A program made the translations under genes and the position numbers. The notes under the pieces were generated by a model that worked only from the letters and a program-made list of their open reading frames with translations, did no database searches and was not told the origin of the DNA. DNA of 64,000 bases from Euptelea pleiosperma (taxonomy: Eukaryota; Streptophyta; Magnoliopsida; Ranunculales; Eupteleaceae), in NCBI GenBank assembly GCA_035048495.1, contig CM068540.1, positions 4,448,829 to 4,512,828 of the forward strand. The letters are read 5' to 3'. Shown one piece after another: positions 24,061 through 36,620 of this stretch (position 1 is its first letter; the number at the start of each line of letters is the position of its first letter).

Positions 24061-24243
24061 TGCGCGATTTATTCATTTTCAGAGTTGATTCCGTTTCTTT
24101 CGGGACTTTTGTCTACAGATGTCCGAGTTTCGGACAAATGGTAAGCCTTTAGAACGATAGTAGTGACTATTGATGCAATAAGATTCGTGTGATGGGAATG
24201 CCGATGACCGTCATATTTAGGACAGCCGTATGTTGAGTAATAC

Positions 24244-24682
24244 TGACAGGATGCAATATGAGCCACATGGCACACTCTATAGAACTATGACCGTATGGAT
24301 GTTTGACCAATCCCTAGGTGGACCTACAAACCAAAAATCAGCCGGATTAGTAATTTCTAAGCGTTGGATTGGAATTATTTTCATGGGTGGATTATAACCG
24401 TGGAAATCTGGAAATTATTGACTATTATTTGCTGTACAAAGATCCAAAGGTTTGAAATCACCAATCAAGCTGATTTTTGGTTTGTTTGTCCCGCAATAAT
24501 GGTCAATAATGCTCAAATTTACACGGTTAAAATCAACTCATGAAAATAATTCTAATCCAACGTATAGACAGAGCTAATCGGGCTGATTTTTGGTTTTCTA
24601 AGTCCACCTAGGGATTGGTCATACATCCATACGGTCCGAGTCCTCTAAGAGTGTGCTACGTGGCTCATATTGCACCCTGTCA
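24244..24682. mobile_element. GCCACGTGGC foldback MITE (439 bp)
   Basis: Left end TGACAGGATGCAATATGAGC and right end GCTCATATTGCACCCTGTCA are inverted complements with one mismatch. The inverted similarity continues through GCCAC.TGGCACACTCT, CCGTATGGATGTTTG and CCAAAAATCAGCC, so most of the element folds back. The centre carries AATTATTTTCATGGGTGGATT. It lies upstream of the SUVH leader. No clean TSD was found. Confidence 0.8.
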
Positions 24683-25226
24683 TCAAAAGTTTTACTCCCT
24701 ATCTTCAGACCATTGGATGTTCTTACACTTTTGTTAGGTTTGTTAGGTGATCTTTAAGATTCGTGTTAGAGAATCCCGTTGACTATAGGGGTTCGTGGCA
24801 AGATGATGAGCCCGTGTTTGATGCTCCACTACCAAAACGCCACGTGGAATACTCTTTAGGGCCCACTTACCTTATGGATATTTTGTCCACCTCTTGAGAT
24901 GATCCCACAGAACAAAAAATAGTATAATTATGATTTATAACAGTTGAATTTAATATTTTAATAACATTGTGTTTAACGGTTGAATTTGAGCTTTTATTTG
25001 GATGTTAAAATATAACAGTTATAAATCACCGATCAAGCTGATCTTTAGTATGTAGGTTTCACAAGCAGTGATCCAAATATCCATAAGGTTATTAGGCCCT
25101 AAACTAAGCTCGAAATGACATTTTTAAGAGCAGAAAACTTTAAATTTTGAAGTTCCTAGAGCAAGCAAATATTTTCTTCAAGGAGATGATAAGGACGAGG
25201 GACATCCATTTGGGGGGATAACCTTC
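24683..25226. other. Intergenic spacer
   Basis: No gene was recognised. It carries loose fragments of the neighbouring MITE family (for example GCCACGTGGAATACTCTTTAG near 24840). Confidence 0.35.
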
Positions 25227-25607
25227 GCTCACATCCGGGTGTGAGCAAAGCCGATCACATATCACAATATGAGCCACGGGGCACACTCGTAGAGGACGAT
25301 GGCCGTATGGATGTTTGGCTAGTCCCTCTGTGGACTTGTAAACCAAACATTAACTTGATTAGTGATTTATAAGCGTTGGATTGGAGTCATTTGTATGGGT
25401 TGATTTTAACTGTAGAATTTAAAGTATTATTGACCATTATTTGGCGTACTAGATCCAAAGGTCTGGCATAACTAATCAGGCTGATTTTTGGTTTGCAGGT
25501 TCAACGAGGGACTGGTCAAACATCCATACGGTCATAATCCTCTAATAGTGTGCCACGTGGCTCAATTGTGGTGTGTGATCGGCTTTGCTCACGTACGGTG
25601 TGAGCCA
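25227..25607. mobile_element. GCCACGTGGC foldback MITE, second copy (about 380 bp)
   Basis: Left arm CCGGGTGTGAGCAAAGCCGA and right arm TCGGCTTTGCTCACGTACGG form a long inverted repeat that continues through CACAATATGAGCCACG and the family's CCGTATGGATGTTTGGC blocks. The outermost 20-30 bp differ from the copy at 24244, so ends vary between copies. Confidence 0.75.
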
Positions 25608-25634
25608 AGTTTTACTCCACTTGGGACGAGTAAA

Positions 25635-25955
25635 ACTTTGCTGACCGCCCACAATATGTGCCTCGTGGCATACTCTTAGAGATTTCTGACTGCATGGATG
25701 TTTGGCCCAACCATAGATAGACATACGGAGCAAAAAATAATCTGATTAGTGATTTCTATGCGTCAGATTGGAATTGTTTTCATGGGTTGATTTTGAACCG
25801 CGGAATTTAAGCATTATTGACCATTATCTGGGTTTACAAAGATCCAAAGGTTTGAAATTACTAATCAGGCTGATTTTTGGCTTGTAGGACACCTAGGAAT
25901 TGGAAAACCATCCATACGGTCAGCATCCACGTATTGTAGTCAGTCAGCAACTTTG
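25635..25955. mobile_element. GCCACGTGGC foldback MITE, third, degenerate copy
   Basis: It retains CACAATATGTGCCTCGTGGC, ACTGCATGGATGTTTGGCCC and AATCAGGCTGATTTTTGGCTTG in the family's order. It abuts the previous copy, making a cluster between the SUVH gene and 26 kb. The right end is eroded. Confidence 0.6.
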
Positions 25956-26013
25956 CTGTCCTTGGCTATCAGCCAAGGTCTAGCACTTTCCAAAGTTAAA
26001 ACTTTGAAACTAA

Positions 26014-26510
26014 GGGTCTGTTTGGTACGTGAGAAAAAGAGTTCCGACTGCGAATATTTAGCCAGGAAAATATTATCTTAGCTAAATATTTGTTCATATC
26101 AATATTTAACAATGTTTGGTACGTGTATGAGCTAGCTCACTTCAGCTTACTTCATTTTCTTTCAATTTGAGTGGGTCCCACATATCAAAGTAAGTCAAAA
26201 ATAGGTTGGGCGAGTGCGGGAACCACATATTATGTCAAAGGATAAAAAAAATTTATTTTTATATTTTTTATATATTAAAAAACTAATTTTTATTGAAAAT
26301 AGTGATTTTCTCACTAAGGCATAATTGGCGTGAAAATATTTACACCGGGGGGGAGGTGATCAAATGTTTTTCCACCGCAGAGGGCAAATATGTGGGCCCG
26401 GCTAAATATTTGCCAAGGGCAAGTGGAAGTGGCTGCCAAACGCACCGGGGTGAATATTAGCGCGCGCAAATATTTTATTTTCCCGCCGCGGTGCGTTACC
26501 AAATAGGCCC
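26014..26510. mobile_element. PIF/Harbinger-type MITE (497 bp)
   Basis: Ends GGGTCTGTTTGGTAC and GTTACCAAATAGGCCC are imperfect inverted repeats flanked by the 3-bp TSD TAA (26011-26013 and 26511-26513), the signature of PIF/Harbinger elements. No coding capacity. A partial relative lies at 42646-42870. Confidence 0.8.
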
Positions 26511-28980
26511 TAAAAGTGCTATGAGGGGAGTAAAACTTCTATCACAGCGTTCTGACAGATGCTTCTGTCGCACTGAAAATCACAGTCAATGTGGCACACT
26601 CTTAGTAGATGCTGACTGTATGGATGTTTGGCCCGTTCCTGAGTGGACCTCTAAACCAAAAGTTAGCCTGATTAGTTGGTGGCTCGTGCCCAAATGTCGG
26701 AGAGTGCCGTAGGCATGGACTTCTATCACAGCGTTATGAGTCTTCTGATAGATGATTTGTTTTTTGTTTTTCCGGTGTTGTAGTTTTTCCATGAACCAAA
26801 GGTAGCGTAAGGGCCATTTGAAAGATTAGTTTGGAGGGGTGAATATGTAAATTATGAAAACTCAAAACACAATTAGAAAATAAAAATTCTAAAGTTGTCC
26901 ATACACAGTAATGTTTTAGAAATATGAAAGTGGGGTATATGAAACTTGGGTTTTTCCGCGTCGTTGGATTCGGAAACCCTAGAATCAACACATTTGTAAT
27001 TTGATCCGAATTTTAATCCTGCGAAATATGAACTTTTGTATAGGGATTTGTGTCGGATGTCGATCCGTACTCGAAGTTAGAGATTAGCGTAAATTAGAAC
27101 ATGAAATGACGGATTTTTTCATAAAAATTGATGCGAATGATGGTGGGGTGAGAGTGGTGATTTGAAGTGGATTTTTAAAACATGTTCTTGATAGAGATAT
27201 CATTACCCACTAATTAAAACAACAAAATGCGAAATAAATCAAACCTTAAATATTAAGAAAAATTCTTTGTTAATGCATAAACAACCATCCATTACATTGA
27301 ATCAAAATTGAGTTAACATGAGCAAAAAAAAATAAAATAAAGAAAAATAAATGAAACCCTAGTGAAGATTTAAAGAGAGAAAGCTAGTCTAGAGAGAGAA
27401 AATAAGAAAAAGCCTAAAATGACCTAGAGAGACAAAGAGAAAACTATTCTAGAGAGAGAAATAGAAAAGAGAGTAGAGAGTAGAGAGAGAAAGACCTAGA
27501 GAAAGAGAAGTCACATCGACTTACCCTATAGCCAAGAGGATGATGTTGTTGATAAAGGGTTTGACCGGAGAAGATCGCCTGGAGTTCTAGCTAGTGATGA
27601 GGTGAATCGACCATCATGACTTTTCTTCCAAGCAATTTGGGGCAGCATGTTGAGAGGTGCTTGATGCACCATTAAGTGGATCTTGGATGGTGGAGGAGAT
27701 GATGAGCAACCAATAGTTGGCAGCGGCTAAGAGATGCTGGTAGGCGACTTACTGGAGTTGCACATGGCTTGTGGGGGAAGGCGTAGCAGCCTGGGGCTGC
27801 AAAGAGATGCACCATCGTTGATGGTGGTGGCTGGTAAAGAAGACACGCCAGTTCAGCAAAGAGAGATGGGAGGATGCAGGTTCGTGGTCACCATGGAGGG
27901 AGCAAGAACGGCTAAGAGAGAGGGTAGAGGTCCAGGTGGTAATGGCATAAGTTGTAGGCGGCAGTAATGGAGGTTGCTGCCCGGAAAATGGTAGAGAGAA
28001 GCCTAATGGCTTCCTCTTCCATCCTTTTCTTCTTTTCTTTTCTGTTCTCCTTTTTTTCTTTTGTTTGTTTTGAAGAAGGAGGAGCAGGCGGTGAAATGAG
28101 GTGCACAGGATGTGTGAGAGGATGATTGTGCAGCACTGTGAGTTGCTGCCAGTGTTGCAGATACACGGGAAAGGAGAAGCGCTGCTGCTAGTGGTGGAGT
28201 TGTAGGCTTCGAGTTGAAGGTGCTCCGGTGGTGCGATTTGCTGTGGGTGTAGTGGTTTGCTGGCTGTGAAAACCAGTGCAGGTGTGCCTGCAACCGTGAA
28301 ACTGCAGATCTTGGGGGCGGTGATAATGGTGGAGAAGATTTGGTGAGTTGCAAGTTAAGGAAAATAGCGGTGGCTGATTGGAGAGAGAGAGGCGTGGAGA
28401 AGGTATAGAGATGGGGCGGCTGGAATGGGCAGTAATGGAAGAGGAGTGTGAAGAAGATGGAGGTGCCGGCTGGGTGGTTTCTCCTCCAAAACAGATGGCG
28501 TTGGAAAGAGATGGGGCCTATAGGAGAAAATGTGGTTGCTGTAATGGCTTGGAGAAGGGGGGTAGTGTTAATGGAGATGATGGTAGTGTGGGGCGGTGAT
28601 GGATGTCCCTTGCTAAAACCGTTCAAGAGAGGTGGAGACAAGAGAGAGAATGGAGGAGAAGAAGTGGCTGACGGCTTGGGTTTTGAATATCAAGAACGTG
28701 GGAGAAAGATAGGGGCATTTTTGGAATTGAGAGAGGGTTTTTGAGAGAGCTCGCATCCTTCTAAAACGGGGTGTGCTAAAGACGTCCCTCTTTCCTTCTT
28801 TCCTGTGCTCTTGAATAGCAACTCCTTTTCTCCTTGAATGAGGGTTGCCCCTCTCTTGAAATCTCCTCCATCCATCTTCAAAGATCCCTTTTGTTTTAAA
28901 TTCATTCTTTTGGCAACTCCTTGGGTCCAACACGTGCATTTTCTTTTTTGGAATGCCATGCATCTATGCATGGAGATCTT
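26511..28980. other. Unclassified region with purine-rich blocks
   Basis: It begins with a fragment of the GCCACGTGGC MITE family (about 26590-26660). From 27370 to 27510 the plus strand is rich in AGAGAGAGAAA, and 27640-28700 is G/A-rich on the plus strand, so its complement gives Pro/Ser/His-rich open frames (for example minus 28003-28641). These frames have no recognised domain. The region may be an LTR or leader fragment of an unrecognised retroelement; this is inference only. Confidence 0.35.
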
Positions 28981-29903
28981 CTACCATGACAGCAGGTACC
29001 TTGTATCCTCTATTTTCTATTAAGGATAACCACCGTTGATGATGTTTCTGATCTGTACATCCAACTCCATACACTAAACTGGGGTCCCATATCTTCAATT
29101 CTCCATATCATCCAGAATCCTTCTTGATTTGATGTGCTTTGAACCATGCCATGTGGGTCACAACTATATTTTGTTTGATTACTACAACATCCACATTTTT
29201 GGGCCACTCTTGGTCTACATCTAGCCACTTGATCAACTAGGTCAACATCTAGCGATAATTTCACACTTTGGACTAACATCCTGGCTCGCTAGTTGGTTCA
29301 TCATGAGTATCCATGCCTGTTACATCATTTTTAGTTATCGTACGTGGCTCCACATTTCGCCACCTCAAATTCCTTGTATCTAGCCAACAGTTCACCACGA
29401 ATCTTTTTAACTATTGTTCATATTGTTTGACAACTTTTTCTTAGTCTGTCTTTATTGATGTAGTATTCCACCCTGGGTCACAATCATGATCAATGGCATG
29501 ATCACCGTGTTCCATATCTTTAAGGTTTTCTTCAATAGGGTTCCTGTACAAAAAAAATGTGCGTAATGAGTGTCTTTCAAAATGGCTTTGCTTGTAGGTC
29601 ACAGAAATGCGTATGAATGCATGCAAATATACTATTTTGATCAGAAAAGTGTGTTCTACGCAATGAGAGAAACTCTTACGTAGAAAAGTCGATAAACATG
29701 ACAGTTTTACGTAGGAGAGTGTGATAACGCTAGAAGGATAATTGCTTAAAATAAGCACTTTTGAGCGAATATCAATATAGAAAGTAGTTAAGTTGTTCTT
29801 ACTAGGTTGAAAATTTAAATTAAAACTGTATGTTAAGTGTTTAGAAAAGTTTTTTTTTTTTTTTTTTTGTGAAAATAAGTTACCTACATAAAACAAAGGG
29901 TCG
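28981..29903. other. Unclassified intergenic region
   Basis: No ORF with a recognised domain and no bounded transposon was seen. A T-run lies at about 29850-29869. Confidence 0.35.
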
Positions 29904-30100
29904 GGTTCTGATGACCAACAAAAGTTAACAATAAAAGTTAACGATTTTTTTTCGGCCGTGGATCCCGAGAATCCAACGGTGGTTAATAGTACTGATCTGG
30001 CATCACTTTTGCAAAAGCAAAATCCCCGTTGGATTCTCAGGATCCACGGCCGAAAAAAAATGTGAACTTTTTTGGTTCACTTTTGTTGGTAATTGGAACC
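29904..30100. mobile_element. Foldback MITE with GGCCGTGGAT arms (197 bp)
   Basis: Left end GGTTCTGATGACCAACAAAA pairs with right end TTTTGTTGGTAATTGGAACC. Inside, TTTTTTTTCGGCCGTGGATC and GATCCACGGCCGAAAAAAAA are exact inverted complements, followed by GAGAATCCAACG/CGTTGGATTCTC. The unpaired centre is about 50 bp. A related element lies at 40166-40353. Confidence 0.8.
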
Positions 30101-30216
30101 TGTTCCTAAAACAAAATGACTATTTGGTGTCCAGTTGAACAATCGTGGCATACCTAGGTTTTGTCAATTGTATTTTGAGTAATGATAATATGGTATGGCT
30201 CTATGGATGTTGTCAT

Positions 30217-30950
30217 CAGTGATGTCAATTTTACCCGATACCCAATAAGCACCGGAACTGATTAAGTCGATTCTGATTTAGTTTTAAGGAACCGTATAAG
30301 AATTGGGTCTACCCGTTATGTACCCTGCTAAATTCGGTTCTAATCGGTTTTAACCGTCGGGTACCCATAGGGTAAAACGGTAATTGACATTTTTTAAAAA
30401 AAGTTCAGGGTTAAAATTGAAAATTAGCAAATAAATATATATATCCTAACTATTACTCTCTCTCTCTCTCTCTCTCTCTTTCCAAAACGGCAAAACCTAA
30501 CTTAAAGAGGAGAAGAAGAAGAGAGTAAGCTTGTAGGCTTGCAACAGCCTAGAACAAAGCACCTCCAGTCCGTCGCCCACTGGCCATCGTTTGCCGCCTA
30601 CTGACTATCCTCCTTCGTCAATCTTCTGTCGTCTGTCTTCTAGGAGTTTAATCGTTTGTCTTCTAGGCGTTTAATGCCAGTTTTCTCCCCATTTTTCTAG
30701 TTCATGTTCCATTTTTTTTGCTTTTCACTAAGAGATCTACATAGAAGCCATGGAATGGCCTATGCACGATGCCATTACTTATTTTTTAATCATTTTTTAA
30801 GGGAACCAGATACCCGACGTGAAACCTGTTCTTAGCGGTTCGGTTCCGGTACCACTTGTTTGAGCACCAGAACCGGAACCGACCAATATTATAGGTTCCG
30901 GTTTTGGCATTACAGGGAACTGAATTGGAATCGACCCGTTGACACCTGTA
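30217..30950. mobile_element. hAT-type non-autonomous element (734 bp)
   Basis: Flanked by the perfect 8-bp TSD GTTGTCAT (30209-30216 and 30951-30958). The ends CAGTGATGTCAA and TTGACACCTGTA are imperfect inverted repeats related to the TAGGGGTGTCAA type at 6062-6469, and the interior shares the GGTTCCGGTACC/ACCGGAACCG motifs. It contains a (TC)n microsatellite (30456-30480) and no coding sequence. Confidence 0.85.
30456..30480. repeat. (TC)n microsatellite
   Basis: About twelve uninterrupted CT dinucleotides inside the hAT-type element. Confidence 0.9.
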
Positions 30951-30975
30951 GTTGTCATGGTGCATGGTGGTGTCA

Positions 30976-33184
30976 TTTTTTTTTTTGATGATTAAAAGTA
31001 CATTCAAGGATAAGGGATAATCCTGGGAGTAGTTCTCCCTGCTAAGTCTTCCGCAAGTAAAGAGCCTATTTCTCCTGGGTCGGTATCTATCCATATTCTT
31101 TTGTCCTCAATGTTGTGACCCATTCTTGCTAGCTCGTCAACGACTTTGTTGTCTTCTCTGTAGCCATGTTTTGCTTTCCATCTCATGTTGGCCCTTTGGA
31201 GGTTTAGTCTCATATTCTCCACGAGGTTTTTCAGTTTCCAAGGGGGCCGGGCTTGGCGTTCCCATTTAGACAGCAATAACCATTGATGAGTCTCCCTCGA
31301 TAAGAATATTTTTTATTCCAAGTTGTACTGCCAGCCTGATGCCTTTCTTCAGTGCATTTCCCTCTGCTATTGAGATATACGATCTTCCATTGCTTCCTGC
31401 AAGTCCTGCAATGAAATACCCCACCTCGTTGTGGATGACAACTCCTTAGGCTGCATGGTTGGAAACTTGGTTAACCGATCCATCAAAGTTGAGTTTAAAC
31501 CAAGAGTGTGGTGGTGGTTGCCAAGCTATAAGGCTAGTGATTTTAGTTCCCTTGTTGGGTTCCAATCTGCTCACAAACCCACCACTGGCAGCATCATAGC
31601 GAGTCTTCTCAGATTTATAAAAAGGCATCTTTGTATTGGAGGGCCCCTCTGATGATGCTCTCAGCGGCAATATTTGTATTGTTGAAAATTCTAAGATTTA
31701 TGGCTATCCACAGGTTCCAAAACACAAAGGAGAGAATGTCCCCGCATTCAGGCCCCTCCGATTTGCGCCCTTTTTGGCTGTGCAGAAAATCGATCCAATC
31801 TTTGCTCGAAGATCTGAGTGATGGGTGGTTGATAGTTTTTTAGAAAAAAAAATTCCAAGCGCAAAGAGCCCTGGGGCATTGCAAGAAGATGTGATATATC
31901 GTTTCTTCAATGTCTGGGTATAAAGAGCAGAAGGGGTTGATATGGATGCCTCTCGTATTGAGGTGAGCCTTGGTAGGGAGCCTATTCATTAGTAAGAGTC
32001 ATCGAAAGGTTTGGATTTTGGGTGGGCACTTCCATTTTCAAATGTCTTGCATCGTTCTATCATTGAGGTTGCATTGGGGATGCTGGATTTGCAGTGCAAT
32101 TTTTGTGGCTGATCCAATCGAGAAGTTCCCCGAGGGGTTGGGTTGCCAAAAAGCTCGATCCTCAGTGATCTCAAGAGGCATCGGGATGCCTTTAATGTCA
32201 TCAAGAATTTGAACATGTAGAGTATTTTTGAGGGACTCAAGATCCCAAGTGAGGTCATATTTTTTTTATGATGGATTCCACAGTGGATTGCAAGTTTATC
32301 TGGTCCCTAAGGTGATTAAGGACACTCTGTAGTAGGGGTTTATCTGTTATCCAGTTGTGGGTCAATAATTTGATGTCCTTGCTTGTCTCGATGCTCTATG
32401 ATAGCCCTCTTTTGACGATTTCCTTGCTTTTAAGAATGCTTTTCCAAGCTAGTGAAGCTCTTGAAGTAGCCTCACAGCTTAGGAGACTCGTGCCCTTCAA
32501 ATATTTGTTTGACATGATCTTGGTCCAGGTGTTATTGTAATCATGCATGATGCGCTAACCTAGTTTTGCCATGCATGCAAGGTTAACATGGTTCATGGAT
32601 CGGATGCCAAGACCTCCAAACTTTTTTGGTTTGACCACTTTGTTCCATCCTACTAGGGAGAATGGTTTATTGGCCTCTCTTGTTCTCCAATGGAAATCTC
32701 TATGGATTTTGTCAATGTCTTCTCTAGACTTCTTTGGTAGAAGAAAACTAGCCATGGTGTGCTGAGGGATGGCCGTAGAAACCGCATTAATAAGTATGAC
32801 TTTCCCTGTTTTTGAAGGAAGCTTGCCTTTCCACCCTTGAAGTCGACTGTTGATTATCTCTGTGATGTGTCAGAAAGTCACACTATTAGCTTTTCTTATA
32901 ATGAGAGGTACTCTGAGGTATTTCTCACAAGAGTTAAGATGTGGCATGCCTATGGCCCTAGAGAGTGCCCTTTTGCAGCGCCTCGGTGTATTGTTAAAGA
33001 ATGTGATCGCACATTTGTGACGGTCCAGTAGCTGACCAGACGCTATGCAATATTTGTCAAGATGTCCATCACGGTTGAGACTACTAAAAGAGTAGCTTTG
33101 GTGAAAAGCATACAAATCATTAGCTAACAGAAGGTGCGTGATTCTGAGTCCCCCCTTGAAATGGCAACTCTAGTGGATTTGTTG
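30976..33184 (-). pseudogene. LINE (plant L1 type) ORF2, 3' half: end of RT, zinc finger, RNase H
   Basis: Minus-strand remnant of a non-LTR retrotransposon ORF2. From high to low coordinates: the end of the RT domain with ITHLLLANDLYAFHQSY where the family has FADD (33130-33085), then GKLPSKTGKVILINAVSTAI and PFSLVGWNKVVKPKKFGGLG (32800-32610), then an RNase H region with WFKLNFDGSVNQVSNHAA (31500-31446) and KHGYREDNKVVDELARMGHN (about 31165-31110). The loss of the FADD aspartates, frameshifts and stops show it is dead. The 3' end is an 11-base T run on the plus strand (30976-30986), the poly(A) tail, next to the left TSD. It continues at 36621 beyond the solo LTR. Confidence 0.9.
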
Positions 33185-34194
33185 TGCTCTTGTCACGCCC
33201 CGAATCCGGATACCCAGATACGACCCAAAAATCCTTGGATCGACTCATATCCGAACCCGGATGTGATCCATGAATGTCCCCTAGTGGTCCAATTAGGTCA
33301 ATTAGACTACTAAGGTTCATTCGAAAACTCACTAAGTAAAAAAAAGTATAGATATAGAAAATAAATAATTAAAATAATTCATAATTCAAATAATTCAATC
33401 AATCAACTAAATGTGGAGAGAAGGAGGTGTGAACATGCTCTCAATCAAATGACTACATGCCCGTGAAAATAAATAAGTAATGTTTTAAAACAATCAAAAT
33501 AAAGTCTTATAAAGTGTGGGATCGACTCCCAAATCCTCGCCGATCTCCTCAAATGCACCGGAGTCCTTCGTCTCAAAATCATCTCACGTACCCGGCTCCT
33601 TAAAATCTGAAAATGGTATCGGTGTAGCACCGTGAGCCGAGGCCCAGTAATACAACAGTGTGCATGGTGTGATATCATACTATACAAGTTTTTAACCAAT
33701 GTATGCATCTCAATCATATAATAAGGATGACATGAATATGAGGGTAATTGCAAGTGAGTTCGGGATGCCAATGCAACTAGTACCCATAACCACATAGGGT
33801 CTCCATCTCCTTCCCGCACTAGGAGCGGTCTCATTGACCCATCTGTAGGATATAATAACGTATGGGGCCTTTTACCCTAGGGTATTGAACCCTGATTAAT
33901 TGACAAAACCAATATAAACGTACATAATATACTTCAACCCCGTTCCCTTATGCACCCCTTATATGAAATGACGTGATGATCATGGTATGACAACAAGATG
34001 GTATTAAGGTTACATGGCATAAACACACATGTATTCAACATTTAAATAAGAATATAAAATGAACACATAATCATCAAAAGTAATAATATGAGAACGAATT
34101 AGGGTTAAACATGAATAACATGTAATAATCACCGAAGGTCACGATTAACACGGATGAACAATATAAGGGGGAATTGCAAGAGAATCCAACACAC

Positions 34195-34295
34195 CATTGT
34201 CGAACCCTATGAGGGATCTATGACACAAGGTCGAACCCTAAAGAGGGATCCAAGACACTTGGCCGAACCCTATGAGAGATTCAAGACACATGGGT
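34195..34295. repeat. 36-bp-scale tandem repeat in the solo LTR
   Basis: Three units of the type TCGAACCCTATGAGGGATC followed by .A.GACAC, with a fourth diverged unit near 34355 (CCGAACCACTAAGGG). Repeats of this kind are common in the LTRs of large plant retrotransposons. Confidence 0.75.
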
Positions 34296-34429
34296 GTGAT
34301 CCCCATGCATACAAGTATAGGTCAAACCATCTAGGTTTAATAGTCAATAAGTCATGACCGAACCACTAAGGGTTCCCAAAGCCATTAATCATCCAAAATC
34401 CAAGAAATAAGTAGTTCATAGAAAATATA

Positions 34430-35310
34430 GTTTCTTGTAAAAATCATAACTAAATAAATATAAATTAGAAAAATACAAACTTAATGGATTTAAAAACTAG
34501 ATTCATAGAGGTTTTTAAGAAAAATAAATAGAAAAACATTAAGATTTAAAATATAGGTCGAAACCCTTAATAAAGTGGGCCGGACAGAATCTGAAATTCT
34601 GAGTTTTACAGAAAAGTCCCACACATTTGAAAAATCATAACTTAATCAATGTAAATTAGAAAAATACAAACTCAAAGGTTATAGAAACTAGATTTATAGA
34701 GGTATTTAGGAAAAATAAATAAAAAAATATTCAGATTAAAAATATGGGTCGAAACCCTTAATGAAGTGGGCCGGACAGAATTTGAAATTTTGAGTTTTAC
34801 AGAAAAGTCTAGTACATTTGAAAAATCATAACTTAACCAATACAAAACAGAAAAATACAAACTCAAAGGTTCTAGAAACTAAATTGATAGAGGTATCTAT
34901 AAAAAATAATTAGAAAAATATTTAGATTAAAAATATAGATCAAAATCTCAAGTGAAGTGGACTATGTAAAATCTAAAATTCTGGGTTTTATAGAAAAGTC
35001 TAGCATGTTTGAAAAATCATAACTTAATCAATACAAATCAGAAAAATACAAACTCAAAGGTTCTAAAAACTATATTGATAGAGGTATTTATGAAAAATAA
35101 TTAAAAAATATTTATTTTAAAAATATAAATCGAAATCCCAAGTGAAATGGACTGTGTAAAATCTAAAATTCTGAGTTATTTTGTAAAGTCCAACAACTTA
35201 TAAAAATTATAATTAAATAAATATAGATCAGAAAAATACAAACTAAACAGTTTTGGAAAATAGATTCATAGAGATATTTAGAAAAAATAATTATAAAAAT
35301 ATTTAAATTA
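34430..35310. repeat. 190-bp tandem repeat in the solo LTR, about 4.6 copies
   Basis: The landmark AAAATCATAACTTAATCAAT recurs near 34440, 34630, 34822, 35012 and 35205 (spacing 190-193 bp). Each unit also has TCAAAGGTTCTAGAAACTA and GAAATTCTGAGTTTTACAGA in the same order. Divergence rises towards 35300. Confidence 0.85.
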
Positions 35311-36620
35311 TAAAAATACAACAAAAATGATAATGAACATAGTCATCCGTTATAGGTGTAAAAGAAACCATGGCCAAACCCATCATGGTGACCCAAAATA
35401 AAGATCACCCAATAAGAATAAAATAAATATTATTAAAATTAATTTATAATGAGTATCAACCATTAACTAATGAAAGAGAAACAAAATCTTGAAGAAAAAT
35501 AAGTATAGGATGGATCAAACACACTTACCTCAAGATTTCTTGAACTTTAATGAAAATTAAAAGATTCTTCAAATTTGAAAGTCGTCGGATCATCCTCTCT
35601 TCGGAGTATGTTCTTTAATCGAAGTCCCCGTCAATTCTCCCTTCTTGCTCGAGTGCGATTAGTGCCCAGATGAAGGTTAATTGGAGCTTTCTCTATTTTT
35701 CAATGGAGTTGGATTTGTGAAAGCTTCTAAAGCTTTAGGGTTTTCATAAATATGTTTAGGGAAGGATTAAGATTTCTATATTAGTGAAAATCGTAACTAT
35801 CAAAGGGATGACTTTTTCAACCCTCAAAAACTTATATTTTACATTACTAATAGGTTAGAAATATATCAATAGGCTTCATTTAAGATTATTATTAAGCTCA
35901 AAAGGCCTCTAGGTTGGCCATATGGGCCCACCCAACAATCATAACACAACTAATTATTAATTAATTTAATCAAACTATATTATATAATTTAAAAGTCCAT
36001 ACAATAAGATATTGACACATGTAACACACATAAATAACATAAAATAGTCTAAATACACAAAAATTGCAAAAAAGTTCAAAGCCTCGAAAAAGTATCGAAT
36101 GACATCGGAATGACTCGAAAGTTATTTCAGGTCCCACACTCTTATTAAATAAATAAAATATAATTAAATATTAATTTTAAAAAATATAAGAATGGTAGAA
36201 AAGTTTAAAAATTATAAAATACTAGTTTTGTCAAAGTCTCCCGAAATCTCCCGCTAGGGTTTTTATGTCTTAAGAAAGGTTCCAAATTTCACAGGTAAGT
36301 TGGTAAGGATAAAATAGAAATATTTTTGGTGTATCGGGTCCACAAAATAATTTTTTTATTATAAAAGTTCTGGAATGTTAGTTGGAGAAAGAAAAAGTAG
36401 CTTGCAAGTTATGGTTCATTATTTTTAGCAGGATTTTAGTCCTAAAGAGCGAGTTTCAAAAATAGCAGATTTTCAAAGTCGTCAGAATGAAACCAAATTA
36501 AACATACATACTCAAGCATTATATTAAACCATAAAGATAATAATAGAAGTCTGAAAAAGGTTTAGGTTTGGTGAATTTACCATAATACTCTAAAACGAAA
36601 GTTCAGGGTATTACAGCTCT

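Larger units (their letters stand above)
33190..36615 (-). mobile_element. Solo LTR of a large-LTR retrotransposon (3,426 bp)
   Basis: Read on the minus strand it starts TGTAATACCCTGAACT and ends GATTCGGGGCGTGACA, with TG...CA ends and the perfect 5-bp TSD GCTCT (33185-33189 and 36616-36620). No gag-pol domain is present inside, and its ends match those of the 2,412-bp element at 48011-50422, which supports a solo LTR over a short complete element. Internal tandem repeats (about 190 bp and about 36 bp) account for part of the greater length. A minus-strand TATA-like sequence (near 35750) and a following donor-like GAGGTAAGTG (near 35530) fit a promoter plus leader in this orientation. It cuts the LINE's ORF2 in the reverse transcriptase region. 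Family assignment (possibly a Ty3/chromovirus type) is inference. Confidence 0.88.

Noticed and set aside
28003..28641. 212-codon Pro/Ser/His/Thr-rich frame on the minus strand
   Set aside because: Low-complexity composition, overlapping open frames on the other strand, no recognised domain, no splice or start context.
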